In this document: positions 32,225-44,000 of the stretch, in pieces
How positions within the stretch are numbered: the first letter of the stretch is position 1
Layout: each line of letters opens with the position of its first letter
Source of the DNA: Tigriopus japonicus
Taxonomy: Eukaryota; Arthropoda; Copepoda; Harpacticoida; Harpacticidae
Reading direction: 5' to 3'
DNA: 64,000 nucleotides
Assembly: GCA_010645155.1 (NCBI GenBank)
Contig: CM021318.1
Coordinates: 222,557-286,556 of the forward strand
Notes under the pieces: generated by a model
Told to the model about the DNA's origin: nothing
The model's database searches: none
Seen by the model: only the letters and a program-made list of their open reading frames with translations
Translations under genes and position numbers: made by a program

Positions 32225-34737
32225 ATGTTGGGTTTTCAAACATTTTGCATTTTGGCCATGTTATTGGTCCCAATCTTAGCCGACAATTGGCCAATAATCT
32301 TCCAACATAAATTGGAGTGGGCATCAACAACATTTTCGCAAGGTAAAGCATGGCAATAAACATTCTATTCGCAACGCTATTCTGAACTAGGTTTTATGAA
32401 TTTTGCGCAAAACTCAAGCTATGAACTCTCCCAACTTAATCAAATTGCAGATTGCCAAAGCCTTGACGTAGTCATAAAATATTACTGCACCCAATCTGAA
32501 TCTTTACCCTTTGACACCGATGAAGAATTTCAGAGGGTCTGTATTGATCTTACCACCCAAGCCTTCGAAAGATATTACAGTGGGGAAGTTAAAGTTGGAT
32601 CCCAAGTGTATAATGTAAGCATTCGAAGTGAAGTCATTGAAGATGCCAAGTATCAACACTTCATTGTTGCAAAATCTAAAGATGAGGTAAGGTTCAAAAG
32701 CATATCTATTTCTGTACAAGATCAACTCAAAATTTTGTTCCCTAGGAATGCAAAGGACTGAGTGTCAATAACGTTATTGTGCCATCAAAAGTCTATCATT
32801 GCAATGACATACAATTCAAGTACACAGTGGCTCATGAACTTGGTAAGGATGAACCTTCTCAGTTTATATTATAATTGGAGTCCTTCGTGAAAACCTATCT
32901 CAGGCCATGGGATACTAATTGCGGCCGATGGGATCATAAACTCTGCCACTCACAAAGGCACCAGTACATTGGACCAAATCGCACGACCGGACGGTCAAAT
33001 TGCTAATTGTGATGGGTCAACGGTCTTTGACTTGATGCATTACTTTCCCAAGTATCTTCCAAACTGTTATGGTAAGATATAATACAGGTACTGATAAGGT
33101 AATTTAATAATATTTATTATATAAGTTAATTGAAGTGTAGCTTTTTGTGCCTTTTCATGGATCGAGAGTGCGGACAAGCGTCACGACTAAGCCACACTGT
33201 GCATGCCCTTGCAAAGAGACAAAATTTGGCATGATTTAGGAAATTGTGAATAATATATTGCATCGACTACTTCTAGCATGGTTCAACTACATCAGAGGAG
33301 AAAGTCTGTTACACATTTGGCGCATTTGCTTAAATTGTTCTGAGTTTTGTCTCTTTCCAAGTACATGCACAGCGTGAGCTGGTCCTAACGCTTGTCTACA
33401 TATACTTTCACTCCATGAAAAGGCACATGTCTTTAGACCATAGATTGTTTATTAATCACTAGATAGCGTGTTAGCTTTATTCAGACTGATTTGGCGAGGG
33501 GGGCAGAATGCCTTAAATTTGTGAGAAAAATGTCAACCTCACAACTGTTGAGCGGACAGTTAGTGTGACCAAATGTATGTAAAGACCCAGTTTTATAAAC
33601 TCGTTCTTGAAGTCACAAGTTCGTTTTTGTCCAAATATGCATTGGATTAACCCCACATATTGGAAAAGCTTGAATTTGTGTTCTTCCTATCAGTGACATT
33701 TTCAAGGTATTGGCAAAAAAAATAAGAGGTTGTGAACAATTCCAAATCTAGTGAAATCTAGCCCTTATATCCTCATATCTGTGCTGGTCAGCTAGGCCGA
33801 AGTGCAGAGGAACAGTAGGGTAGCCAAAATGAGAAGATAAGCAAGTACTGGGTGGGGTGGTTTGTTAAACCTGGTCAAGAAATAAGTGCGTATAAATCAC
33901 TAAAGACAGTTACGTCAAGTGACTTTACTTAAAACTAATGTTCTGGTTAGGATAATTTACTTTTGCAAACTCAAGATGACAATTGTAAAATGATTATCAA
34001 TATGTGACCAATATGTGATTGACTTTGAGCTTTTACCTCCCTTTTGTTTGTCTCCACTTATGGGGGAAAATTGTTACACCGATATATTTAGTTCACATTC
34101 TCTATACGTAGAATTCAAATCCAAGTTTTTTCAAGAAAGTGACCTGTAGCAATAGCAAAAAATGACCCAAAAATATTACTCAATTTCCCTTTTGATTCAT
34201 CAATTGCATGGTTGACATTTGCCTAGACAAACATTTCAAATGTTCCCCCACTTTTGTCCGCTCAACAGTTGACACGATTTTACGATTACACTTCCTCTAG
34301 TATTCAATAGATCTAATGCTTTAGATAATGGAATTCGAGGAAGAGCCTTCTATGAAAACGCCAAGGCTTCCGAAACTGATATCCAAACTTTGGCCTTTGC
34401 CTCCATTGAACATGACGGATCCTGTGGGAAATTCCCGGGAGGCGATTGCTCATCCCAATCTGATTGTCTTCCTGGATTGATTTGTTTGGATTTCAAGTAT
34501 GCTAATCTTTATGTTAATCTATGTATTTTTCTAAGCCATATTTACCCTATTTTAAGGTGTCAAGAGTGCGATTCAAATCTCATGTGTTTACCAAACCAGT
34601 TTTGTGAAAGTGGTTCGTTCTTGGATTTCGGCTTTAATCATTGTCGCGATAAGAAACCCAGTGGATCTCCTTGTCAAAATGACGATCAATGCATGGGTTT
34701 CTGCTTACAAAACAATTCCATATGTGGAGGGTTATAA
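32225..34737 (+). CDS. Secreted reprolysin-like metalloprotease, altered zinc site (6 exons)
   Basis: Exons: 32225-32342, 32391-32686, 32746-32842, 32904-33071, 34301-34496, 34557-34737. All GT-AG, phases agree, 351 residues. A signal peptide is evident (FCILAMLLVPILA). A short prodomain-like region (residues 40-138) precedes the motif VAHELGHGILIAADG (residues 166-180). This aligns without gaps to the ADAM/reprolysin (M12B) site HELGHNLGMLHDG. The first two zinc histidines (168, 172) and the catalytic Glu169 are kept, but the third histidine position is Ala178 and the glycine three residues earlier is Leu175; Asp179-Gly180 are kept. A possible Met-turn region reads FDLMHYFPKYLPNC. The C-terminal 90 residues are cysteine-rich with CQNDDQCMGFC-type spacing. 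It is either a divergent protease using Asp179 or another ligand, or a non-catalytic relative. The family assignment is moderately firm. Confidence 0.8.
33146..33426. mobile_element. Foldback element in intron 4 of the protease-like gene
   Basis: The left arm TGTGCCTTTTCATGG, GACAAGCGT, GCATG, AAAGAGACAAAA is mirrored at the right end (TTTTGTCTCTTT, ACGCTTGTC, CCATGAAAAGGCACA), giving arms of about 85 bp. No coding capacity. Confidence 0.75.
33427..33520. repeat. Interspersed repeat fragment
   Basis: AATCACTAGATAGCGTGTTA and CAGACTGATTTGGC recur at 63205-63260 with small changes. Class unknown; it abuts the foldback element. Confidence 0.55.
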
Positions 34738-35326
34738 TTGTTAAGCAGATTTATCTTCGAACAATTGGTGCATTGTCGTAAATTAATAATATAAAGATAT
34801 ATCAACTTCGCTCGTTCAAGTGCTATCAAGGCAATGAAAAATTATTTCCGTCCCAGTACATGCGTAAGAGGATTTGACAATCCAAACGATAAGAATTAAT
34901 AAGAAAGGACAGTTTTAACATTTCAGAGCACCCACCTTCCGACGTAACCTCTGGCCAACAAGATATCTTTCAGATAGTGCAAGATTTTTTTTTCGCAAAG
35001 TAAGTTTACCAGGCAATCATAAACATTCTTTAACAAGCAAGTATACATAGGATCATGAGGAGACCTGAGTATTTTGTTTCCATAAAACCTAGGTTTTTTG
35101 GCTAATACGGTAAATTCACTTATAAAAATGTATTAAAGCTACCAAGAAAAAGAGAGCCAAAGGACTGGTTTCCTCAGCTTATTTGACCATTAATTACACT
35201 GGCGTTTGGTCAATCAGAAGATTTCCAACAATTTTAACTTCAAGAAAAGACTGATATTTTTTTAGAAAAATATAAAAACCTGAAATTATTCCTGGTGACA
35301 TAGGGGAAAGGTTAAATATTAATTAG
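34738..35326. other. Intergenic region between the protease-like gene and the minus-strand CUB gene
   Basis: Convergent 3' flanks. No gene recognised. Confidence 0.4.
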
Positions 35327-35658
35327 CAGAGCAAGGTTTTTTTTCCTGCAGAGTAGAAATTCTAGATAGTTGACGCAGCTAACTCTCCTTTATAGAGGAT
35401 TTTAAACCAAGCTTGAAAAATTTGCCAATAGATGGTGGGGAAGGTTGAGCAAGTAAAGAGAAAAGACTTGTGAGCTTAGTGCTCTAGTGAGCTTAGTGCT
35501 TAGTACTTGCCCCCTCTTTCACGCCATCTCTTGGCGAATTTTTCAAGCTTGGTTTAAAATCCTCTATTGCAGGTGTTCAACTGACCCAAGCTGACCTACA
35601 TCGTAAAACGTCAAGAATTTCTACTCTGCAGGAAAAAGACTGTTTTATCCTTGCTCTG
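35327..35658. mobile_element. Foldback element containing a second foldback
   Basis: The outer ends AGAGCAAGG-n-TTTTTCCTGCAGAGTAGAAA and its mirror TTTCTACTCTGCAGGAAAAA-n-CCTTGCTCT form arms of about 50 bp. The inner element 35391-35568 is described separately. The GAG(C/T)AGAAAT core of the outer ends resembles the TTAA-type element at 44511-44658. Confidence 0.8.
35391..35568. mobile_element. Inner foldback element
   Basis: The arms start TAGAGGATTTTAAACCAAGC and continue through TTGAAAAATT-GCCAA-AGATGG to a centre near 35480; the mirror runs to CCTCTA at 35568. It lies wholly inside the outer foldback, so it inserted later. Confidence 0.8.
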
Positions 35659-35927
35659 TTTATTAGGTAAATTTTAGGTATGTTGACCTGTGGATAAAGA
35701 AATCATCTGCATACTTGGACAACATTTAAAATAATTTCATATGAAAGCTGTTCAACTATTCTCATACTCCAAAAAAGTAAAAAATGACAGTAAAGCCCAA
35801 AATTTTAATTTTCAACCCAACATATTCAGGTCAAATCATGAGCAACAAAAATACAACTACAGTTGCTCGTGTATTTCAAAAGAATGCTGACATACCAATA
35901 AAGAAATGGTTAAAATTGAATTATGAC

Positions 35928-37981
35928 CTAACAATCGGTAGAGTCCTGTGAGTAAAGGAGTCGGAATCCCTTGATGCCCGTTTCCGTCATGAAGTCGAAC
36001 TGATCACTCGTAAACCGGAGATTAAAAGGGTGGATATTACCTGAAAGCGGACATGACTTATTTACAATTTTTACTCACAACATTCCACTCAAAAAAGCTT
36101 ACTGCAGATGGTTTTGGTCGTCCCTACACTTCCAATGCCCAAACCCATTCCACAAATGACATCTTGGATCATTTCGGTTGGGGCTGTTTTGACCCTTGCT
36201 CCGGGAATTTGGACGCAATCGTAGCCATCAGTCGCCATTCCATCTGTACCATATCCACAACAGAGATCGCCCTACAATGAAAATATCTCTTTCTTTGTTT
36301 CTGTGTTTGAACGATCTAGCCTCGAAACCTACACTGGTTTTGACTGTGACAGCCATTCCGGACACACTGAAATCGGCATCTTCTTCTGTGGTATAACAGA
36401 TCCGACAGTTCCCTCGCTCTCGTCTAAAATAAGCGTTTGTAAAGAGATAGATTGGACACCACCATAATTTTATCAATAATGAATATAATATAAATATGTA
36501 CAGCAAAAAACATTTTTTAAAGAAATGGTCAAAATGAAAATGCTTTAAACGGACAAAAAAGTTTTTTTTGGTTAAAATAGTCAACAAGTACGAACATGGA
36601 GTTTTTCTCCTATAGTTTTTCCTCAGTTTTGGAATAATTGGGATTTCGTGTAGTGATAAAGAAATTATTAACAATAAAAAAATCTGAAAAAGCTACATTT
36701 AATCGAAAAATGCGTGAAACCTCAAGAAAGTTTTGCCGGCCACAACAGTTCCAAAACGATTTTTACACTCAAAATTTTTTTACACAATTTTTTTACACTC
36801 AAAATTCTCGCTCCAATAAAAAGCAACCCATCCCAATTTATGATTGGAAATACATTTCGTTCTAGCTGATGTACGTATTTCTGCGTCTTACATTTTCCCT
36901 CACAAATCCAATAGCAAGAACAAAACGCATTTGTTTTCAAAGCCATTAAAATGTGTTTTTGAGCTGGAAAAACTTTCAAAAAAAACAATTTCTTCTCCAT
37001 TGTCCAAAAAATCTCCAAAAATGCAAAAACGATATTGCACGCTTTAAATGCACATCAGGCAGTGCATTACTGCAAATAAAAGTAACTTGCATTAAATTTC
37101 GCGGCCAAAACATCACCCTGCCTTTGTTCACTTAAAAAAACTGAATGAATATCCATTCCTTGAATTACTCTAACATTAAATTGATCAGTACTTCATATAA
37201 GATAAAGTGTGATAGGCTCAAGAGGCTCAACATTTTGTGTGGAACTAAGTTTGAGGAAAAATGAATGAATTTTGACTAGACATATCTGAAAATCAAAAAA
37301 CACAACTACCAAACACAAACCTGATCTCATTTCCTGAATAACACAATTCACTACCTGACTATTCATCAAAATTCTCACTAATAGCCTTAATTAGCGTTTC
37401 AGATAATAGCTCTGAAACCAGAAGACTTTGCCCCCGTTTTATCTCCATCTAGCAGCGATTTTTTAACCCTTAGGTGAACTTCTTCATGCTTAGACATAAC
37501 CTTTATTTCTGTAATTCTTTTTGACAAAGTCCTGGTCCGTGAAAGGCTTACCTGATGCAAATGTTCTGATTTTGATTGGCCAAATGGATCTCATTGGCGT
37601 AATTATACGTCTGAACGGCTCCATTCTCATTGCCAAAAAAGTACTGAGTACAGCCCTCGGGAGCCAGGTTTTTGAAATCACAAGAATATTGAGTCACCTA
37701 AAATTTTGATAACAACATTTTGATAGATCTCTTAAGTTCCAGCGAATCGTTTGGATACCTTGATACTCCACTGACGATTAGCTATTCCAGTACCAATGCC
37801 TTGTTGACCCAATTCAAATGTCAGATCGTTGCAAGCCTCAGCAGCGTCAACATACACTGAAACAAGAAATAGATAAAAAGGGCCCTCAGGATCATTCATG
37901 ATTTATTGAACCGGTCACGTAAATCATAATGATCTTACAAATATATCCCCATCTCAAGTTGAGCCTGATGGTTTTTCTGAT

Positions 37982-38068
<87 letters not shown>

Positions 38069-41000
38069 TGGGGGGGCGGATTTTTTAATACCGCTACAAG
38101 GAATGGGATTCCCTGTAAAGAGCTAGTAATTATATGTAAATACTGATACATAAATTGAATATAGTTTATATAGTTACCATTTATTTGAAATTTGATCGAC
38201 CAATGAGTTACTGTTGGCAGATCTGTACAACCCTTGAATAGTGGGTTGGTCAGGAATAGTATTTAAAAATTTATCCAATCCTGCCTTAAATGCTGTTAGA
38301 GGATCAGCTCCTACATATTCCCGATGAAGACTAATGGGTAACAAATTGAACAATGAAGGAGCCCGACAAAGAAAAGAGGAGGACAGTCCTAACTTCTAGA
38401 GTCTCTCACAATACAAGAGCTTTACTCATTCCTGAGATGTTCCTAGTGAAACATCGTTGGACCTGCTCGACCTTTTGCAAACCTGCTGAACTCATTGAAG
38501 CCCAAATGGGTGAAGCATATTCATGCCAACATGTGAACCAACCATCACAAGGACAACGCTAGTGGTTGTGAGATTCATTGTTGATAACAGAGTCAAATAT
38601 ATATTTCTCCAAACAGATGCCCAATTTTCATGAAACTTTGTCTGAGAATAGTTAAAACCCATTGTCTGAAGTTGGTAGTATCATTGTACAAGGACTCTTG
38701 AGCAAGGAAGCGACAAGACATTTTTGGTCCCGCCAAGTTAGGCCATTGAATGCAAGTCTATAGATCACTCAAGACTTCAATTTTCATACTTTTACCCATT
38801 CGAAAAGCATAAAATACATTCATATGATACCATTTGGCATACAAAACTGTATTTGAGCTTTTATTTGTTGTATTTTAGGCAAAAAGGTCATGCACAAGTT
38901 CAGTTTTGCAAGAATAAAGGTTGACCAAAATAACACTTTCTTCCAAGTTTTGCCATTGTTATGATATAGAATAGAAAATATATAATTTCAGACAGTATTT
39001 GACTGAACATGAATAAGGGATAGTATCTAAGTAGTTCACAACTAACGTTATTAATAAATACATAACCTAATTTATGTTCCCATTCAGAGTCATGAATGGC
39101 ATTAAGTAAGACTTCAAATTTTTGAAAATTGAGCTATGATACTTAATATGAAAACTTTCGTTTATTTTCCAAGATGGTCTGAAGATCTACAGAACTTTCA
39201 ATTGGCATGGAGAAAAAGGTGTGTTCAAGAAACTATTCAGTATTGAAATTGCATCAGTCAATGGGTAAAAGAGACCTCAAATGCTAAAAATGGGAAGTCT
39301 TGATGGCTGCTTCGATATTTTGTGTTTGTTTAACTCATTGGACACTCACGAAAATTAGGTACCTTAGTAGTATTTCAAATGGCAGAAACCCTTGATCCAT
39401 GGATATTGGTTTGTCTTGGAGATGAACCCAGTCGGAACTTTCAGGTCTTGCTCTTAAACAAAACTTGGAAAGGAGCTTGTTGTTCTTGTTGTATTGTTGA
39501 GTAGCAATAGTTTGTCATTGCTCTTCTACTCTTTCTGAGCCATAAGCACAATTGCTTTCTTGAAATTTAGAGAACACTAGGCACTAACAAACAATTTCTT
39601 GACAAACTGATGGCATTGTACCATTGCTTAAATGGTTCTTGGTCTTGATCATTGAAGCCTCAGTTCATGAACTCTTTTTCCAAAACAAATGAAACCAGTG
39701 ATTCAAAACCACTCTTTGATATGCCTAAAGCACCTTAGTTTGCTTGGACAAATCACAAATACTCATGGCCAAACATCTAAATCAATGTTAAAAGCATGGG
39801 GGATTTTGGGCACTATTCACAACAAGCTTGGCTCAAAAAGGTTCTTTAGAGCCTTTGAATCAATGAGATAATCATGGCAACTTAAAGCACAGGTTGACTA
39901 CCCACAGCAATTGGGTTTTTAGATGAGATAACACGGAATTTGAATCTTTTTCTCCTCTTGACTATCTGAACGTTCTTTGCCGTTGTTTACAGTCAGGCCT
40001 AAGTTGGCGGGTGAGTGCAAAAGGTGACCATTCCTTGCTGGAGGGTCCTTGCATTGTATTAATCTGAAATTCTCATCTTCAGTTCTCAGTATTGTGCGAG
40101 ATATAGTTTTTTTTTAATTTCTCAGTTTTGACAAACTCCTGTAAACAGAAGGCTTCCTTTCAATTAATGGCAGAAAACGGAGTGCTTTCTTATGGCTGCA
40201 ACTTTGTTCTGTAGTGATGTTTGCTACCAAACACCTTTTTGGTTCATCTCTTGGCAATTTCGTCCAAATTCACTGCAGAGTCGCGGTTATAAATGGTTAT
40301 AATCAAACGTTTTTGTAGAGAAATTTTGCTTCTTGTGTTCAACCTGCGCCCGCAAGAGGCCGCGTCTCATGATTTCACTTTACACTTAAGAGCTCTACAG
40401 CGTCCACCATAAACCCGATTCCGCTTTGAGTTAGATTTTAAGTGGGATGTATAGAAAGTTGAATTATGAAACCTATTATGTAGGTTTCCTTTCAAGGGAG
40501 GAGACGTGGCGTCGTGGTTAGCGCAGTTTCCTATAGTGAGAGAGATCCCAGGTTCTATTCTCCTCCCCGACCTTTCTCGAGGAAACTTTTAGACGCTAAT
40601 TCACACCCACAGACGGAGAATCATTCTGATACCGAACACATAGATAAATAAAATAGAGATATCTCAATTTTGACGTCGACAAAACCGCCCTCTATGAGGG
40701 ATTACCTAACAACATTGGTAAAAATGATTGTTTCATAAGGAACGTCATAGAGCGCGCCACCGTGTTTGTAACGCAAATATCCTTTTTGAAGTTCGATTCT
40801 CAGAGTCAATTCAGAAAATACAGCCTACGTCATCTAGAGGTCACGGATCTCCGCACTGTCACGGCGGTCTGCCTGCTTAGCTAGAATTGAGAAGTCTGGG
40901 GGTAGTTTGTGCCGAACATGAGATTGCCTATCGGAACTACTTTAGACGATGTGATGGCTGGCTTCGCTGGCCGGGCGAGGCTCAACCCTCCGACCCTAGC

Positions 41001-44000
41001 ACCAATACTCCCCCAAAAAAAAAAAACAATAATTACTCTAAAGTGTCAGGTGAAAAAGAATTTTTTACCCTATCACTTGACTCAACCGGCAATTTTCAAT
41101 TTTCCGGCTAGCATTGTTGAGTGGGAGGTTAGTCCGGATGGGAACATTCCCATTTCGAACAGTATCGCTGTCTTTCGAAAAATTGGAAAAGTTTGCGATC
41201 TTGTTTAATCTCTCTCAACACGTTGGTGTTGCCACCAGAGCAGAGAGTGTTCTGGACTTAGTTTTTTCTATTGACCCTGATCTGATCCAGTATATTCATG
41301 TTGCCCCATGTAGCCTTTCAGATCAAAACAATCTTGAGATAGGGTCGACCGGCGAACTCTAGAGTTAAACCTGCACAAAAGGTGGGTCTGGCAAAGTTCA
41401 AGTTTAAAGAGGAACATTGGCCTCTTATTGTTGAAACATTGGAAGAGTTGGACTTGATTTCCATTCTGAAGCAGGAACCATCCATAGATGACGCCAGAAA
41501 TAGGCTGATTTCCATTTTTCAGGAGGCTTGTTTGTTCCTGTGTATTCCAAAAACGGCGCCAAAAGGTGGGCCACTGTCTAGAATTCCAAACTTTAGAAAG
41601 AAGGAGTTGTCAGATTTCAAGAAGTACTTCAAATCCATTTATTGTTGCCAGCCTCCAAAGCAAATTGGATGTGGTCCAATCATAACTAACCTTATTTAAT
41701 CCTAACCTAACCAAGACTGGATCAATAATGTAATTTACTAACAATTATCAAGCTGAAAAAACCATACACTCCCATAGACATATTTTATTTGATTCCCATC
41801 ACATCATGAGACTGCCACACTTCCATGGGCCTGACAGGAACTTGCCAAGGAACGAGGATAATTTTGCAAACATGTTGTTTTGCAAAAGTCTTATATTGGC
41901 ATTTCAATTTGGCGCTTCCACATTTAGAACCAGTGGCAGCTGCCTTTCACTTTGTATATACAGGGTGGACCATAATTTCTGTTACAGGGTAGTTTTAATT
42001 TAGAGTACCCAAAACTTTGAAGACTAATTGCGTCAAAAGGAGACGATATAGTTAACTTGAGGACAAAATAGCTTATATACCCAAAACTGCTTCCTGCAAA
42101 TGTTATTAGTATAAAAATAACAAATGTCATGTGTCATGAATGATTCTTGATTTGGTAAGGGACTCTAATTCGTCACAACCTTGTAAATCTTTTAGTGTAC
42201 AAAAGTGGTACTCAAAATCATCCTAAGACGCTTAATTTTATAAACAAATCACAAGTCTCATTGAAATTGAAGACTGGAAATTTTCATTCAATATGGTTGC
42301 CTCTGCAGGCAATTACATGGTCCAAACGGTTGGAGAACCCTTCGCACGCAGCATGGACCACCTCCATTGGAAATTCATCTATTGCTTTCAAAAGTGCAGC
42401 CTTCAGGCTGTCCAAATTTGGGTAAGGTTTGGCATTTACTTATGTTTCCAAAGTAACCCAAATGCTATAATCTAAAGGGTTTAGATCTGGAGATGATGGT
42501 GGCCACAATGTCTTGTTCCAAAACTTAAGAAGATTCTTCACCCTAGATTTGAGTCTATTTTGAGGTGCGTGAATCTTGTTGAAAGGTCTAATCAACACCT
42601 TTGAAATGTTCCCTAGCCCAGGGCTTCAGCCCTTTCTCCAGGATGGTCGAAATGTAAACATTGGTGTCCACCTTCACCCCCTCTGGGACAAATAATCAAC
42701 GGGGACTTCCCGGTCTTGGTGATGACTGCCAAACCATGAGTGAAAAGGTTTCTGGGTCCTGCTGACAATTCTGGATCCTAGAGAAATGCTGAAAGGGAAG
42801 GGCTCTCTGCCAAGATTCTGTCATTTTGAGGGTTAAACTTGCCTTGAACTGAAAAAATCTTCTCATCGGAAAAAAAACAATTTTTGGGGCCTTGCCCGAC
42901 TTGAGCAACTTCCTCAGATGTTTTGATCTTTCTATCCTCTTTCTCTTCGTATCAGATGATAAGAACTGTCTTCTTTGCAGATGCTAGGGATGCAATCCTC
43001 AGTCAACTTTAACCCCCCTACTCATCGATCGATGTACAACTCTCATTGCTATCTCTGGCCAATTTTCGAATGCTACTCCTTGGATTCCTCCATCCCCTTC
43101 CCGAATGACTTTGAAAAGTTGTTTAGTCCTGTCAGACCTTGGTCTTCCTGTTCTAGGCCTGTTTTGGGTACTTTTGGTTTCTTTGTAACAATCAATGGTT
43201 CTCGTAATCAACGTTACGAGAACCTTGAAATTGAAAATAGGTTTCGGAGCCCGTAAGATCTCTAGGTTAGATTTCCACACATTGAAAAGCTTAAAGATGG
43301 CTTCACATTTGGCTTCCAGGATTCAAATTCGTTTATGAAATAAAAACCTTGTTTTCCAAAAGCTTTCTCAAGGTGACCAAAGAGTCAACACAAAAAGTGC
43401 TAGTTCAGGTCACTACAATTCAGGTGAAAAATTAAGTGTAAAATTTAAATTAACAGAACTTATGGTCTCCTCTGTAGTCGGGATTCCGCCCATAATTTTT
43501 CCTCAAGGTCCATGTTTTAACTCACTATGTTCTCCACTGTTCGTGCCACAAATGGAAGGTGGAGCACAACCATTGGGATCGCCTACGCTGAACAAATCCG
43601 TGAGACACCGAGTTTGGCTGGAAACTGCTGGTCCAGCTCCACTAATTTGTCCCGATGTGGCCAACCCAATTTCATCCATTGAAGTAGACGGCCCAGTGAT
43701 GACAAACATATCAAAATCCAAACGAAGCTAAAAACAGCAACAATGCATACCCAAACAAAATAGACGTAGAGTGCTCCAAACCTGACAAATGTTGTTGCCA
43801 CATGGACAAATGGTGGCTCGACATCCTCCGATTTCAGAGCCCATAGACTCAAAATAAGTACAGTTTTCACTTGAGGTTGCTCCACAGTTGACGGAAACTA
43901 CAAAGAGATTGATCATGTACATCGGAAACTTCATGGACTACGACCTACCGACACAGGGGTATAGAAAAATGGGACTTCTTATTTTCATATAATAAATCGG

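Noticed and set aside
34390..34737. Single uninterrupted 115-residue frame
   Set aside because: It reads through a 60-nt intron with good splice sites; treated as exons 5 and 6 of the protease-like gene.
37978..38069. Regular TTTA array as a possible CRISPR-like or satellite structure
   Set aside because: A simple tetranucleotide run that forms the tail of a LINE copy; no spacers.
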